Below, piece by piece: positions 29,680 to 35,630 of a DNA stretch of 35,630 nucleotides. The notes beneath the pieces were generated by a model. The model was not told where the DNA came from. It worked only from the letters and a program-made list of their open reading frames with translations, and did not search any database. The translations under genes and the position numbers were made by a program. The DNA lies in IMG/VR virus record IMGVR_UViG_3300027980_000073, positions 1 through 35,630 of that record; one strand, given 5' to 3'. Positions within the stretch are counted from its first letter, which is position 1, and each line of letters begins with the position of its first letter. The DNA is from a virus.

Positions 29680-31143
29680 TTACCTCCAATTCATCATAGT
29701 GTTAATGTAGTTATCTTCTGCGCGCGGTTTTACATCTACCTTTTCGCCAAAGTAATATACCATTTGACTTATAGCTTGCGTCATTGCGTCAACGTTATCA
29801 TCATTCGCACCATTAGGAAACGCATACCATTCTTCTAGCACATGCCCAGTAAACTCTTCACGTGGCACCTTTACATTTCCACCAGCTAAATAAGGCAACA
29901 CCGATTGAACTCTTGATTCTTTTCCGCCTAATGGGTTTACAGGTACTATTCCAGTTATCTCTCGTGACAAAGTGTTTATTATAGCTGAACCATTTGCCTT
30001 ATCCTCTATGAATATAAAGCCTATATTATACCTTTGCCTCATAGTTCTTATCGCTTGTAATGTGGTTAAAAAATCGTATCTGCCTGTCATTACATCGATC
30101 AAATAAAAATCTATTCCTATTTTTCCCCACACATGAATAGCCACTTTATCACTTTTAGCTGTATCTTTAAAAGTTGCGTCTACAGATAAACAAACGCTAA
30201 CCATTTCTGAAATTTTATCCTGAGTTTTGATATACCAATTGCCAGGGTTTTCAAACCATTCCCTTTTTATCAAGTTACCTTCTGCTGCCGTTGGCCTACC
30301 CTGGTAAAGTGCGTTGAAGTCGCGCGGATACTGCTTTCGTTCTTCTATAAAATCATAACCGTATCTATCTGGCCAAAGCGGTACACCTATAGCTCTGCCC
30401 AATAAATCGTGCTCTTCTGCTTCTAATGGTAAGTTAACAATGTCCCATGGGTATGGGTTGCCATGCTCGGGATTTAGAAGTCTGCCTATTAGATCATCTT
30501 CGTGCCACCTTGTCATAATCACAATAACAATCGCCGGCGGCTCTATCCTTGTACTTAGTGACGATACCCATTCTTGCCATATTTTTTCCCTCGTCGTCTC
30601 TGAATTGGCTTCTTCTGCCGTTTTAATAGGGTCGTCTATAATCAATAAGTTAGCACCAAACCCTGTAATACCACCCAATATACCAGCTTTACGGATAACC
30701 GAACCGTTTGACAACCTTGTAAAATTTTGATTATTCGATTCTACCGTAACGCCAAATATATCATGCACTTTTAACTTGTTCGCGTTAGACCTTGCAAAGT
30801 TATTTGCTAAATCTATACTATAAGCTGTCATTATCACTTTAGCGTTAGGCTCTCTTGCGCAAAAGTAAGATGGCAAAGTCTCGGATATCGTCATTGATTT
30901 ACCGTGCCTTGGCGGCATAGAAACCATCAGATACTGCTTAGCTGGTTCCAATTCCCCTTTTAACATCAAATCCCTATTACTAATCATCTTGTCGATTTTA
31001 TCAGTTAATAGGGTTGAATGTGGTAACTTTATATAATTATCATTAGTGTACTCGACATACGAAGCGTAACTTTTAGTGGCCCTGTCTTTGTATTCAGCTT
31101 CAAGAAGTTCTAACAATTCCTTTTCTTCTTGGTTATTCAGCAT
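29680..31143 (-). CDS. terL: Terminase large subunit
   Basis: This 487-residue protein packages DNA. The ATPase Walker A MPPRHGKS lies at 76-83, Walker B LLIIDD at 166-171, and TRWHEDD at 211-217, a signature of phage large terminases. The RNase H-like nuclease domain follows with LSVDATFKD (about 318-326) and FIEDKANG (about 375-382), the acidic metal ligands. Length and motif order match functional terminases. Gene order (small, large, TM protein, portal) is standard. The ribosome site AAGGTGG precedes the ATG. Confidence 0.96.
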   Translation of the reverse strand: MLNNQEEKELLELLEAEYKDRATKSYASYVEYTNDNYIKLPHSTLLTDKIDKMISNRDLMLKGELEPAKQYLMVSMPPRHGKSMTISETLPSYFCAREPNAKVIMTAYSIDLANNFARSNANKLKVHDIFGVTVESNNQNFTRLSNGSVIRKAGILGGITGFGANLLIIDDPIKTAEEANSETTREKIWQEWVSSLSTRIEPPAIVIVIMTRWHEDDLIGRLLNPEHGNPYPWDIVNLPLEAEEHDLLGRAIGVPLWPDRYGYDFIEERKQYPRDFNALYQGRPTAAEGNLIKREWFENPGNWYIKTQDKISEMVSVCLSVDATFKDTAKSDKVAIHVWGKIGIDFYLIDVMTGRYDFLTTLQAIRTMRQRYNIGFIFIEDKANGSAIINTLSREITGIVPVNPLGGKESRVQSVLPYLAGGNVKVPREEFTGHVLEEWYAFPNGANDDNVDAMTQAISQMVYYFGEKVDVKPRAEDNYINTMMNWR

Positions 31144-31195
31144 TTATTCACCACCTTTTAATATATCGCCGTATATTTTAGCACTTGTTGCATAA

Positions 31196-31675
31196 TTATT
31201 CGTTTAATTTGGATTCTAATTCGGTTATTCTCTTTCTTCTTTCCTCCGGTGTAAGATCATTTGTCGCATCTACTGTAGTTTGTTCAATTTCTTGCTTCTC
31301 TTTCCAACCTTTAAAGTTGTTTGTCAAATTAAACCTTGCGCCATTTGACACATTTGTGAACAACATACCCTCTGCATATTCCTCAACTTTAGACTTAGCG
31401 CGTGTAACCGTGTCAATGAACTGATCTTTCGCTTGATAATTTAAAAGTGCCTGTCTGCTAGTAAATCCAAGCGATAAAGCCAATCCCGTAATAGTTGGCG
31501 GTTTTTCATTTTCTTTTACCACTTTACCAAACCTATTAATAACTGGGTTGCCTTCTTTGTCTAATACTGTTTGACCTTCGCACTCTTTAAAGTATGCATC
31601 AATTTTCTTTTTCATTTCTTCTGGCTTCTTATACATTGGTGGCGCACCACCTGGATGTTTTTCTTTCTTACTCAC
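31196..31675 (-). CDS. terS: Terminase small subunit
   Basis: This 159-residue protein starts at GTG 31675 with GGGAGGGG upstream. PGGAPPMYKKPEEMKKKIDAYF at the N-terminus and TITGLALSLGFTSRQALLNY at about 61-80 form the DNA-binding helix-turn-helix of phage small terminases. A coiled region and a charged C-terminus (LTPEERRKRITELE) follow. It recognises the packaging site and activates the large subunit encoded 52 bases downstream. No pac/cos site can be named from sequence alone. Confidence 0.9.
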   Translation of the reverse strand: MSKKEKHPGGAPPMYKKPEEMKKKIDAYFKECEGQTVLDKEGNPVINRFGKVVKENEKPPTITGLALSLGFTSRQALLNYQAKDQFIDTVTRAKSKVEEYAEGMLFTNVSNGARFNLTNNFKGWKEKQEIEQTTVDATNDLTPEERRKRITELESKLNE

Positions 31676-31862
31676 TCACAACCAACCCCTCCCAATAATG
31701 CTCTTTGTACAACTCATAGACACCAGTTACTTTATACATCTCTTCGTATATTTGCGGATACATATTGCCAAAATCCTCGTCATGCATCACAATCGGCGCG
31801 TCTTGATCCAGTTTCTTTAGTTCTTCTATAAACTCTTTTACTGTTAGTATATGTTTACTCAC
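31668..31862 (-). CDS. Hypothetical small acidic protein
   Basis: This 64-residue ORF uses GTG 31862 and overlaps the small terminase by 8 bases. The N-terminus TVKEFIEELKKLDQDAPIVMHDED resembles the start of the protein at 33513-33710 (TVGELKEMLEGVSDDCKVFINN); both share a helix-then-strand pattern seen in small uncharacterised phage proteins. The GTGAGTAA start-site bases are repeated at the small terminase start. Confidence 0.6.
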   Translation of the reverse strand: MSKHILTVKEFIEELKKLDQDAPIVMHDEDFGNMYPQIYEEMYKVTGVYELYKEHYWEGLVVSE

Positions 31863-31877
31863 TCATTCATCACTCCT

Positions 31878-32045
31878 TTATTTCATTTTATCTTTGCATA
31901 ATAGTGTATCTATCTTTTTTATTGGTAACTCCAAAGTTAATCTACCAATATCTTCAATATCTTCTTTTAGAGTATAACCAGTTACTTGAATTTCTGCGCC
32001 GTTGAGATAAACTTTTCCATCACTTCTTATTTCAAATTTGTTCAT
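31878..32045 (-). CDS. Hypothetical small beta-prone protein
   Basis: This 55-residue ORF has GAGGTGATGGT before ATG 32045. It starts MNKFEIRSDGKVYLNGAEIQVTGYTL, a beta-rich opening common to small proteins in Bacillus-type phages that resemble tail or regulatory peptides, and ends basic. It lies just upstream of the terminase operon. Function unknown. Confidence 0.6.
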   Translation of the reverse strand: MNKFEIRSDGKVYLNGAEIQVTGYTLKEDIEDIGRLTLELPIKKIDTLLCKDKMK

Positions 32046-32049
32046 ACCA

Positions 32050-32187
32050 TCACCTCATAAACCTACCGAACAGCTTGCCCAGTAGTCTCCTTTTTACTCT
32101 CTTACCTACTCTATTCTTAGCTACTGCGTTTAGATCGTTTCTTACCCTTAGTAGCTTGTATATAGCGCTAATCATTGCAATACTCAT
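32050..32187 (-). CDS. Small very basic protein
   Basis: This 45-residue ORF is strongly basic (about one third Lys/Arg, ending KRVKRRLLGKLFGRFMR), so it may bind nucleic acid or membranes. It overlaps the upstream gene by 20 bases. No good ribosome site precedes ATG 32187; the internal ATG 32175 (four codons later) is an alternative. Uncertain but consistent with the dense packing of this region. Confidence 0.45.
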   Translation of the reverse strand: MSIAMISAIYKLLRVRNDLNAVAKNRVGKRVKRRLLGKLFGRFMR

Positions 32188-32365
32188 TGAAATTAGAGTG
32201 GTCTGTCTTCATAGACTTCGTAACACGCACCGTTCCGCATTGGAGTTGCTCCATATTCCAGTATATTTCACTGGCATTAAATTTTATTTCGTACTGCACA
32301 ACTTCATCTTCTTCATGTAACGCTTTGTACAATTCCCACATAGCTTGTTTGGTTCTTTTATTCAT
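32168..32365 (-). CDS. Hypothetical small protein
   Basis: This 65-residue ORF has GGGAGGTAGAGA before ATG 32365. It has a helical start (KRTKQAMWELYKALHEEDEV) and then beta-prone sequence. Its beginning resembles that of the ORF at 32590-32769 only loosely. It overlaps both neighbours by 8 and 20 bases. No family recognised. Confidence 0.6.
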   Translation of the reverse strand: MNKRTKQAMWELYKALHEEDEVVQYEIKFNASEIYWNMEQLQCGTVRVTKSMKTDHSNFNEYCND

Positions 32366-32567
32366 TCTCTACCTCCCACACTCTTACATGTATTGAATAA
32401 CAATCTGGTCTTATGTGTGTAAGATGTCTAAATACTTGGCTACCTGCCTTGTATTCCCCTTTTATGTTTTGATCGTTAACTATTTTTTCAATCATCAATC
32501 TTTTGATTTGCTCTCTGTTTTCCCACTTATCATTATTTACCTCGTACTCTAAAGAAAAGTCTTTCAT
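32358..32567 (-). CDS. Hypothetical small protein
   Basis: This 69-residue ORF has AGAGGGGTGAGTA before ATG 32567. The sequence is charged, with a helical centre (NREQIKRLMIEKIVNDQNIKG) and a beta-prone end (YSIHVRVWEVENE). It overlaps the next gene by 8 bases. No family recognised; likely cotranscribed from the promoter at 32781-32809. Confidence 0.6.
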   Translation of the reverse strand: MKDFSLEYEVNNDKWENREQIKRLMIEKIVNDQNIKGEYKAGSQVFRHLTHIRPDCYSIHVRVWEVENE

Positions 32568-32589
32568 TACTCACCCCTCTTGTAAACTT

Positions 32590-32769
32590 CTAACGTCTCG
32601 ACATTCTATTAACCTTGCTGTTTTCTAAACCGTTTATATGAGAATGAAAACCGAAAGCATCTATTTGCACAATTATCCTTGATAATATTCTACACTGTCT
32701 GTAATTGCCGTAACCATGTTCTATGTGGTCTTTTGTGGTTTTGTGTACTGCTTTTTGAAACTTGTTCAT
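32590..32769 (-). CDS. Hypothetical small His/Lys-rich protein
   Basis: This 59-residue ORF starts at ATG 32769 behind GGAGGTAGAGA. The product is basic with several His. A promoter -10 box lies only 1 base upstream of its GGAGG, so transcripts from that promoter would start at or inside the ribosome site and be almost leaderless for this gene. It may be translated mainly from longer upstream transcripts. No family recognised. Confidence 0.55.
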   Translation of the reverse strand: MNKFQKAVHKTTKDHIEHGYGNYRQCRILSRIIVQIDAFGFHSHINGLENSKVNRMSRR

Positions 32770-32780
32770 TCTCTACCTCC

Positions 32781-32809
32781 ATTATACCATACCCTTGGTT
32801 TAGTGTAAA
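32781..32809 (-). promoter_or_regulatory. Internal leftward promoter with extended -10
   Basis: On the minus strand TTTACA (32809-32804), 17 bases, then TATAAT (32786-32781) preceded by TGG, an extended -10. It follows a weak hairpin and would add transcripts for the small genes, terminase and beyond. Confidence 0.65.
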
Positions 32810-32826
32810 AGAGCCTTGTTAAAGGC
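32807..32826 (-). terminator. Weak intrinsic terminator
   Basis: GCCTT (32826-32822, minus strand) pairs with AAGGC (32817-32813) around a 4-base loop, followed by TCTTTTA. The stem is only 5 bp, so it is probably leaky. It lies just after the stop of the 70-residue gene and before a new promoter. Confidence 0.45.
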
Positions 32827-32828
32827 CA

Positions 32829-33041
32829 TTACTTTGCATTGCGACTCATAGTATTTTTATCAGGATAATACTTGTTGTATAATTCTTCGCAATATCCATC
32901 TTCCACTACATCAAATCGTTGCTTGTGCTTTTTGTGTACATATTTCGAATAGCCTTCTTTATCTGACTTAAAAATATCCTCTCCTGTATCAATGTCGTCA
33001 AGTAGTTTATATAACTCATATATTATTTTGTCTTTATCCAT
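32829..33041 (-). CDS. Hypothetical small acidic/basic protein
   Basis: This 70-residue ORF has TAAGGAGGTAAGGGT before its ATG. It starts with an acidic helix (DKDKIIYELYKLLDDIDTGED) and turns basic and Tyr-rich (KYVHKKHKQRF, ELYNKYYPDKN). It is followed by a weak hairpin. No family recognised. Confidence 0.6.
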   Translation of the reverse strand: MDKDKIIYELYKLLDDIDTGEDIFKSDKEGYSKYVHKKHKQRFDVVEDGYCEELYNKYYPDKNTMSRNAK

Positions 33042-33053
33042 ACCCTTACCTCC

Positions 33054-33323
33054 TTAAAATATCAATTCTATAGCATAAACAACAACTAATATCAGTGCAG
33101 TAATTGCCATATATTTATTCCTTGCTTTCTTCTCTATCTCATCCCACTTAATACTTCTTTTCGTTACTTCCATTTCACATTTTAGCGCTAATTCCTCGTA
33201 TTCTCTCTGACTATTTTCACCTTCTAGTCTATACCTTTTGTGTAACTTGTCGTATTCATCTTTCCACTTGGTATCTACGTCTTTCTTGTACACCTCATAG
33301 TCCATTGTTATTGTTTTACTCAT
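33054..33323 (-). CDS. Tail-anchored coiled-coil membrane protein
   Basis: I chose ATG 33323 (89 residues), preceded by GAGGTG; the longer frame begins at GTG 33329. The product is a long charged coiled coil (about 10-70) with one C-terminal transmembrane helix (AITALILVVVYAIELIF). The coiled coil would face the cytoplasm. The layout is mirror-like to the early protein at 6816-7217 (N-terminal TM plus coiled coil). Function unknown. Confidence 0.65.
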   Translation of the reverse strand: MSKTITMDYEVYKKDVDTKWKDEYDKLHKRYRLEGENSQREYEELALKCEMEVTKRSIKWDEIEKKARNKYMAITALILVVVYAIELIF

Positions 33324-33325
33324 AC

Positions 33326-33508
33326 TCACACCTCGGCTCTGTATCTATTTGTTTCTATCAATCTCATAGTTCCAATTATCAGAGAAACAATTTCTTCATG
33401 TTTATCTTTTGTAGATATAGAAGTTTCTATTTCGGCTTTTAACACATTGAAATTTTTCCTATGCAGTTTTCGGTTTTTATTTAACACCTTTCTCTTATGA
33501 TAGTTCAT
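33326..33508 (-). CDS. Hypothetical small basic protein
   Basis: I chose ATG 33508 (60 residues); the longer frame to 33544 runs back into the upstream gene. A GAGGAA lies about 10 bases upstream. The N-terminus is very basic (NYHKRKVLNKNRKLHRKN), then a helical part (KHEEIVSLIIGTMRLIETN). No family recognised. The start is uncertain. Confidence 0.5.
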   Translation of the reverse strand: MNYHKRKVLNKNRKLHRKNFNVLKAEIETSISTKDKHEEIVSLIIGTMRLIETNRYRAEV

Positions 33509-33512
33509 ACTC

Positions 33513-33710
33513 TTATTCCTCACTCTCGACCACATCGGCATCAATTATAAATTCTTGAGAGTACCCCGAGAAATTACCATGCCTTGCGTTCCAACTACAA
33601 TCAATTGGTACAATAACATAATCTAAATCACCATTATTAATAAATACTTTACAATCATCTGAAACACCTTCTAACATTTCTTTTAACTCACCTACAGTTA
33701 ATCTATTCAT
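33513..33710 (-). CDS. Hypothetical small protein (helix plus strand pattern)
   Basis: I chose ATG 33710 (65 residues) with GAGGAAGACA upstream. It has NRLTVGELKEMLEGVSDDCKVFI at the start and DLDYVIVPIDCSWN next, a pattern shared with the protein at 31668-31862 and with several unnamed phage proteins. It ends in ESEE, part of the repeated gene-junction sequence described below. Confidence 0.6.
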   Translation of the reverse strand: MNRLTVGELKEMLEGVSDDCKVFINNGDLDYVIVPIDCSWNARHGNFSGYSQEFIIDADVVESEE

Positions 33711-33894
33711 TGTCTTCCTCACTCTCTTGTATAGCTTGTAATTTGTTTTCTAAGTCTCTTATTCTTTTCAAATAAGTTTCATTCTTTGCGGCGCACAGCT
33801 TCCAATGTTTAACAGCTTCTTCAAATTGGGATTGCAACTTTAATATTATTCCCTCTTTGACTTGGATGTCTTTGATTAGTTCCTCTCTAGTCAT
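33703..33894 (-). CDS. Small coiled-coil protein of the MTREE junction family
   Basis: This 63-residue ORF starts at ATG 33894 overlapping the upstream TGA. It is a coiled coil from end to end (IQVKEGIILKLQSQFEEAV, LKRIRDLENKLQAIQ). Its start MTREEL and its end AIQESEED are shared with the neighbouring gene because the junction DNA is repeated. It overlaps the next gene by 8 bases. Function unknown. Confidence 0.6.
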   Translation of the reverse strand: MTREELIKDIQVKEGIILKLQSQFEEAVKHWKLCAAKNETYLKRIRDLENKLQAIQESEEDNE

Positions 33895-34072
33895 AATCTA
33901 TCTTCCTCACTCTCTTGTATAGCTTTGTCTAAATACTCTTCTACAAATTTGCTTCTTAAAGCTTGCATGTTAAATATTTCGCACGTTTTCATTCTTTTGG
34001 GGCTATTCTTCAAACCTTTAGTTAGTTTATCCAAATATTTTAGTTCCTCTCTAGTCATAATCTATCTTCCTC
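33876..34072. repeat. Direct repeats at successive gene junctions
   Basis: A perfect 33-bp repeat occurs at 33876-33908 and 34040-34072, each covering a gene end, the overlapping ATGA and the next gene start (encoding EEDRL stop / MTREEL). A second perfect 25-bp repeat, coding AIQESEED, occurs at 33901-33925 and again at 33713-33737, outside this span. The units flank small unrelated genes, suggesting duplication or recombination at gene borders. Confidence 0.85.
33891..34058 (-). CDS. Small basic protein of the MTREE junction family
   Basis: This 55-residue ORF has GAGGAAGATAG upstream of ATG 34058 and overlaps both neighbours by 4 bases. Between the shared ends (MTREEL and AIQESEED) its middle is unique and basic (KLTKGLKNSPKRMKTCEIFNMQ). 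Function unknown. Confidence 0.6.
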   Translation of the reverse strand: MTREELKYLDKLTKGLKNSPKRMKTCEIFNMQALRSKFVEEYLDKAIQESEEDRL

Positions 34073-34207
34073 TCTACCAGATATACCTATAGGTTGTTTA
34101 ATTGGTGAATAATCAGCGCCAGGAGTTGCAATCTTACATATCTGCTTAGCTATCTCCTTTTCATCGTACCCAGTGTAGTTGTCTATTACTACCTTCTCTC
34201 TAGTCAT
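34055..34207 (-). CDS. Small protein of the MTREE junction family
   Basis: This 50-residue ORF starts at ATG 34207 with AGGAGTAGGGT upstream and ends in the shared EEDRL. Its middle (KEIAKQICKIATPGADYSPIKQPIG) is unlike the neighbours. It begins MTREK, so only its first codons match the family start. Function unknown. Confidence 0.55.
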   Translation of the reverse strand: MTREKVVIDNYTGYDEKEIAKQICKIATPGADYSPIKQPIGISGREEDRL

Positions 34208-34223
34208 ACCCTACTCCTCTTTC

Positions 34224-34667
34224 CTATTGTCGTGTATAGCAAATGCAACCCATCATATCGCATCCACATTCTAACTTTTCTTCTTCGTCTTCCTTGTCGT
34301 GTATTGTTCCTATTACCTCTTTCTCCTCGTTGTGATACCCTAAATTGTCCCAAATATAATGACCGCCACAATTGCTGTTTAAGTTTTTCCCGCGAAAAGC
34401 TCCGCTTACAAATTCCACTCGATAGAGATGGCATTCAGGTCTCCATTTGTATATGTCACCCTTGTATATCTCCTTACCATTCTTGTCTAGTAGTCCTGTC
34501 CATGGCATAAATACAACATTATCACCAACAAATAGCTTAGGATAAACCTTTACTTCACTCACGTCATTTTCTAAATGCGCAGACACTATTTCACCAGTGC
34601 AATCCCAATCAATAGCTACTACAGTCCACATTTGATTTTCATACCATGCTCTTATTTTTAGATTCAT
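34224..34667 (-). CDS. YopX-family protein
   Basis: This 147-residue protein matches YopX-type phage proteins: MNLKIRAWYENQMW at the N-terminus, then VVFMPWTGLLDKNGKEIYKGDIY at about 51-73 (the family signature is FxxxTGLKDKNGKEIYEGDI), and YRVEFVSGAF. A Cys-rich end (LECGCDMMGCICY) follows and is unusual for the family. YopX-family function is unknown. The start overlaps the stop of a 10-codon remnant (ATGA). Confidence 0.85.
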   Translation of the reverse strand: MNLKIRAWYENQMWTVVAIDWDCTGEIVSAHLENDVSEVKVYPKLFVGDNVVFMPWTGLLDKNGKEIYKGDIYKWRPECHLYRVEFVSGAFRGKNLNSNCGGHYIWDNLGYHNEEKEVIGTIHDKEDEEEKLECGCDMMGCICYTRQ

Positions 34668-34696
34668 ACCCTCTTACCTCTAAACTTATATCTCAT
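34664..34696 (-). pseudogene. Ten-codon remnant resembling a YopX-family N-terminus
   Basis: ATG 34696 behind GGAGGG starts MRYKFRGKRV and stops at TGA 34666-34664, overlapping the YopX gene start. Many YopX-type proteins begin MREIKFRGK, so this looks like the start of a deleted paralogue, or a tiny leader that couples translation to YopX. No product function is claimed. Confidence 0.4.
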
Positions 34697-34698
34697 TG

Positions 34699-35133
34699 TT
34701 AACCCTCCAGTAGTTGTTTAACGTTATAAGGTTCTTCGTCTTCCCATTTGATGAATTGGAATAGGTGGTTAAGCGCAGTCAAACTGCCACACTCATTATA
34801 ATCATCCCAGCACGAAAAGCTTTTGCTCGGTTTATTTTTGTACACGTCCACGTCACCATCTTTATCTCTAGCAATCCATTCAAACTTTAATTCACTTAGT
34901 ATTGCTCTTTCGTTAGGTGTTAGAGTGATAGTGGGGATTAGTTTAAAATCATCAACTATTAATTGCCCAGCAAGTGGATAATCAACATTGCCTTTCGTAT
35001 TAAACAGCATCCCATTTTTTATAAAATACACGAATTCATTTACTCTTTTTCCGCTTCTGTGACATAACTTATAACTCTTACCTACCTCTAACCCTAGTAT
35101 TTCTTCGTATACTCTTTTAAGATTATTACTCAT
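34699..35133 (-). CDS. Hypothetical phage protein
   Basis: I chose ATG 35133 (144 residues) with GAGGGGAAGT upstream; the longer frame to 35172 would start in the leader hairpin. The N-terminal half is beta-prone (GKSYKLCHRSGKRVNEFVYFIKNGML). The second half holds LTPNERAILSELKFEWIARDKDGDVDVY and LFQFIKWEDEEPYNVKQLL, a pattern seen in uncharacterised phage proteins in this genomic position. Function unknown. Confidence 0.65.
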   Translation of the reverse strand: MSNNLKRVYEEILGLEVGKSYKLCHRSGKRVNEFVYFIKNGMLFNTKGNVDYPLAGQLIVDDFKLIPTITLTPNERAILSELKFEWIARDKDGDVDVYKNKPSKSFSCWDDYNECGSLTALNHLFQFIKWEDEEPYNVKQLLEG

Positions 35134-35147
35134 ACTTCCCCTCTCTC

Positions 35148-35180
35148 TATGCACTATGTGCATATACTTCACACATTATA
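35148..35180 (-). promoter_or_regulatory. Putative promoter with 17-bp palindrome in the leader
   Basis: TATAAT (35180-35175, minus strand) overlaps the upstream gene's stop; the -35 is poor (TTAAAA at 17 bases). Downstream, TATGCAC-ATA-GTGCATA (35164-35148) is a perfect 7-bp inverted repeat next to the ribosome site of the following gene. It may be an operator or a 5' hairpin. Confidence 0.45.
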
Positions 35181-35472
35181 CCTCGTTTTCAACATATTTT
35201 AATGCTTCAAATAAGCAGTCGCACAGTTCGTCGGCTTGATGTTGTTGAATTTTGGTTGTTTTTATAACCCATTGTCTCCCTTTTTCTATTGTTATTAATT
35301 CTTTTTTGTTTAAAATCTCTATCATTTTACCTATTGTTAAATCTAAACTCAGCAATGCAATTTTAAAGTGTCGAGAACACCATTCTTTATTTGGGAAACA
35401 AATACTAAATAGTTTTTCTATTAATTCATTGCTCAATCTAGCTAGTTCTTTTTCTGTTACGTGCTGTTTCAT
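35176..35472 (-). CDS. Hypothetical helical protein
   Basis: This 98-residue ORF has GAGAGGGTGGGAGA before ATG 35472, overlapping the RHH stop. It is helical with WCSRHFKIALLSLDLTIGKMIEILNKKELITIEKGRQWVIKTTK, which could be a winged-helix-like segment (helix, helix, beta wing). Coexpression with a RHH protein is consistent with a regulatory pair, but no family is recognised. Confidence 0.6.
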   Translation of the reverse strand: MKQHVTEKELARLSNELIEKLFSICFPNKEWCSRHFKIALLSLDLTIGKMIEILNKKELITIEKGRQWVIKTTKIQQHQADELCDCLFEALKYVENEV

Positions 35473-35600
35473 TCTCCCACCCTCTCTGCTAATACCATGC
35501 TAATATATGCCGATCTTGATAAAAATAACTTCTCTGCTGCTTTGTCTACCTTCTCCAGTAAACCGATGTCTACTGTAATATTAATCTTTTTCGTTGCCAC
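35469..35600 (-). CDS. Ribbon-helix-helix (CopG/Arc-type) DNA-binding protein
   Basis: This 43-residue ORF starts at GTG 35600 with AGGTGCGAGA upstream. KKINITVDIGLLEKVDKAAEK at the start and RSAYISMVLAERV at the end match the strand, helix A and helix B of CopG-like repressors. It is the second RHH protein of the window, the other being Arc-like at 6671. If the window is circular it directly overlaps the end of the truncated ORF at base 1. Confidence 0.8.
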   Translation of the reverse strand: MATKKINITVDIGLLEKVDKAAEKLFLSRSAYISMVLAERVGE

Positions 35601-35630
35601 TCTCGCACCTCTTTTCTATACATCTATTAT

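Noticed and set aside
31144-31195. Extended -10-like TGCTAAAAT before the large terminase gene
   Set aside because: No -35 match, and the genes around it are spaced as one operon.
1-35630. tRNA genes, CRISPR arrays, integrase, insertion sequences
   Set aside because: No cloverleaf, no regularly spaced repeats, no recombinase or transposase protein found on either strand by reading.

Overview
This window reads as an essentially complete tailed-phage genome of the podovirus type, infecting a low-GC Gram-positive bacterium. The evidence is AT-rich DNA, strong GGAGG ribosome sites, many GTG starts, a DnaD-like replication initiator beside a DnaB-like helicase, an XhlA-like lysis protein, and an SLH-like wall-binding segment in the lysin. 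The SLH segment hints at a host with an S-layer or pyruvylated wall polysaccharide, such as Lysinibacillus, Paenibacillus or the B. cereus group (inference). No integrase, classical CI repressor, tRNA or CRISPR was found. A head with portal, scaffold and capsid, a nozzle-type short tail and large internal (ejection) proteins are present, but no tape measure or tail-tube protein, so the particle should be short-tailed.

Layout. Two sigma-70-type promoters diverge at about 2.7-2.8 kb. Leftward from there lie an HTH protein, the replication initiator (with candidate origin repeats inside its gene), the helicase and small genes down to base 1. Rightward (2.86-10.09 kb) is the early and recombination region: an AbrB/MazE-like regulator, an Erf annealing protein, an HNH-like zinc protein, SSB, an Arc-like repressor behind its own promoter, a D12-class adenine methyltransferase, a RusA resolvase and many small proteins. 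It ends in a strong terminator at about 10.12 kb, which faces a second terminator at about 10.26 kb for the leftward genes.

The rest (10.28-35.6 kb) runs leftward. From the right edge come about 15 small genes of mostly unknown function, including a RHH protein and a YopX protein. Then follow small and large terminase, portal, scaffold and major capsid, then head-tail adaptor, nozzle, appendage proteins and two large Gln-rich internal proteins. Last is a lysis cassette: a TM peptide, an XhlA-like protein, a membrane-anchored ComEA-like HhH protein, a degenerate S8/SLH protein, an amidase and a holin. A promoter with a perfect 16-bp palindrome precedes scaffold and capsid, and a strong hairpin terminator follows the capsid gene, so these two genes form their own boosted unit.

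The two window ends join in frame: the truncated leftward ORF at base 1 continues across the right end and stops inside the start of the last gene. With one divergent promoter pair and one convergent terminator pair, this suggests a circularly permuted genome of about 35.6 kb cut at an arbitrary point. The most striking single feature is a probable programmed -1 frameshift (GGGAAAG directly before a stop, followed by a long hairpin) that would fuse the S8/SLH protein to the amidase.
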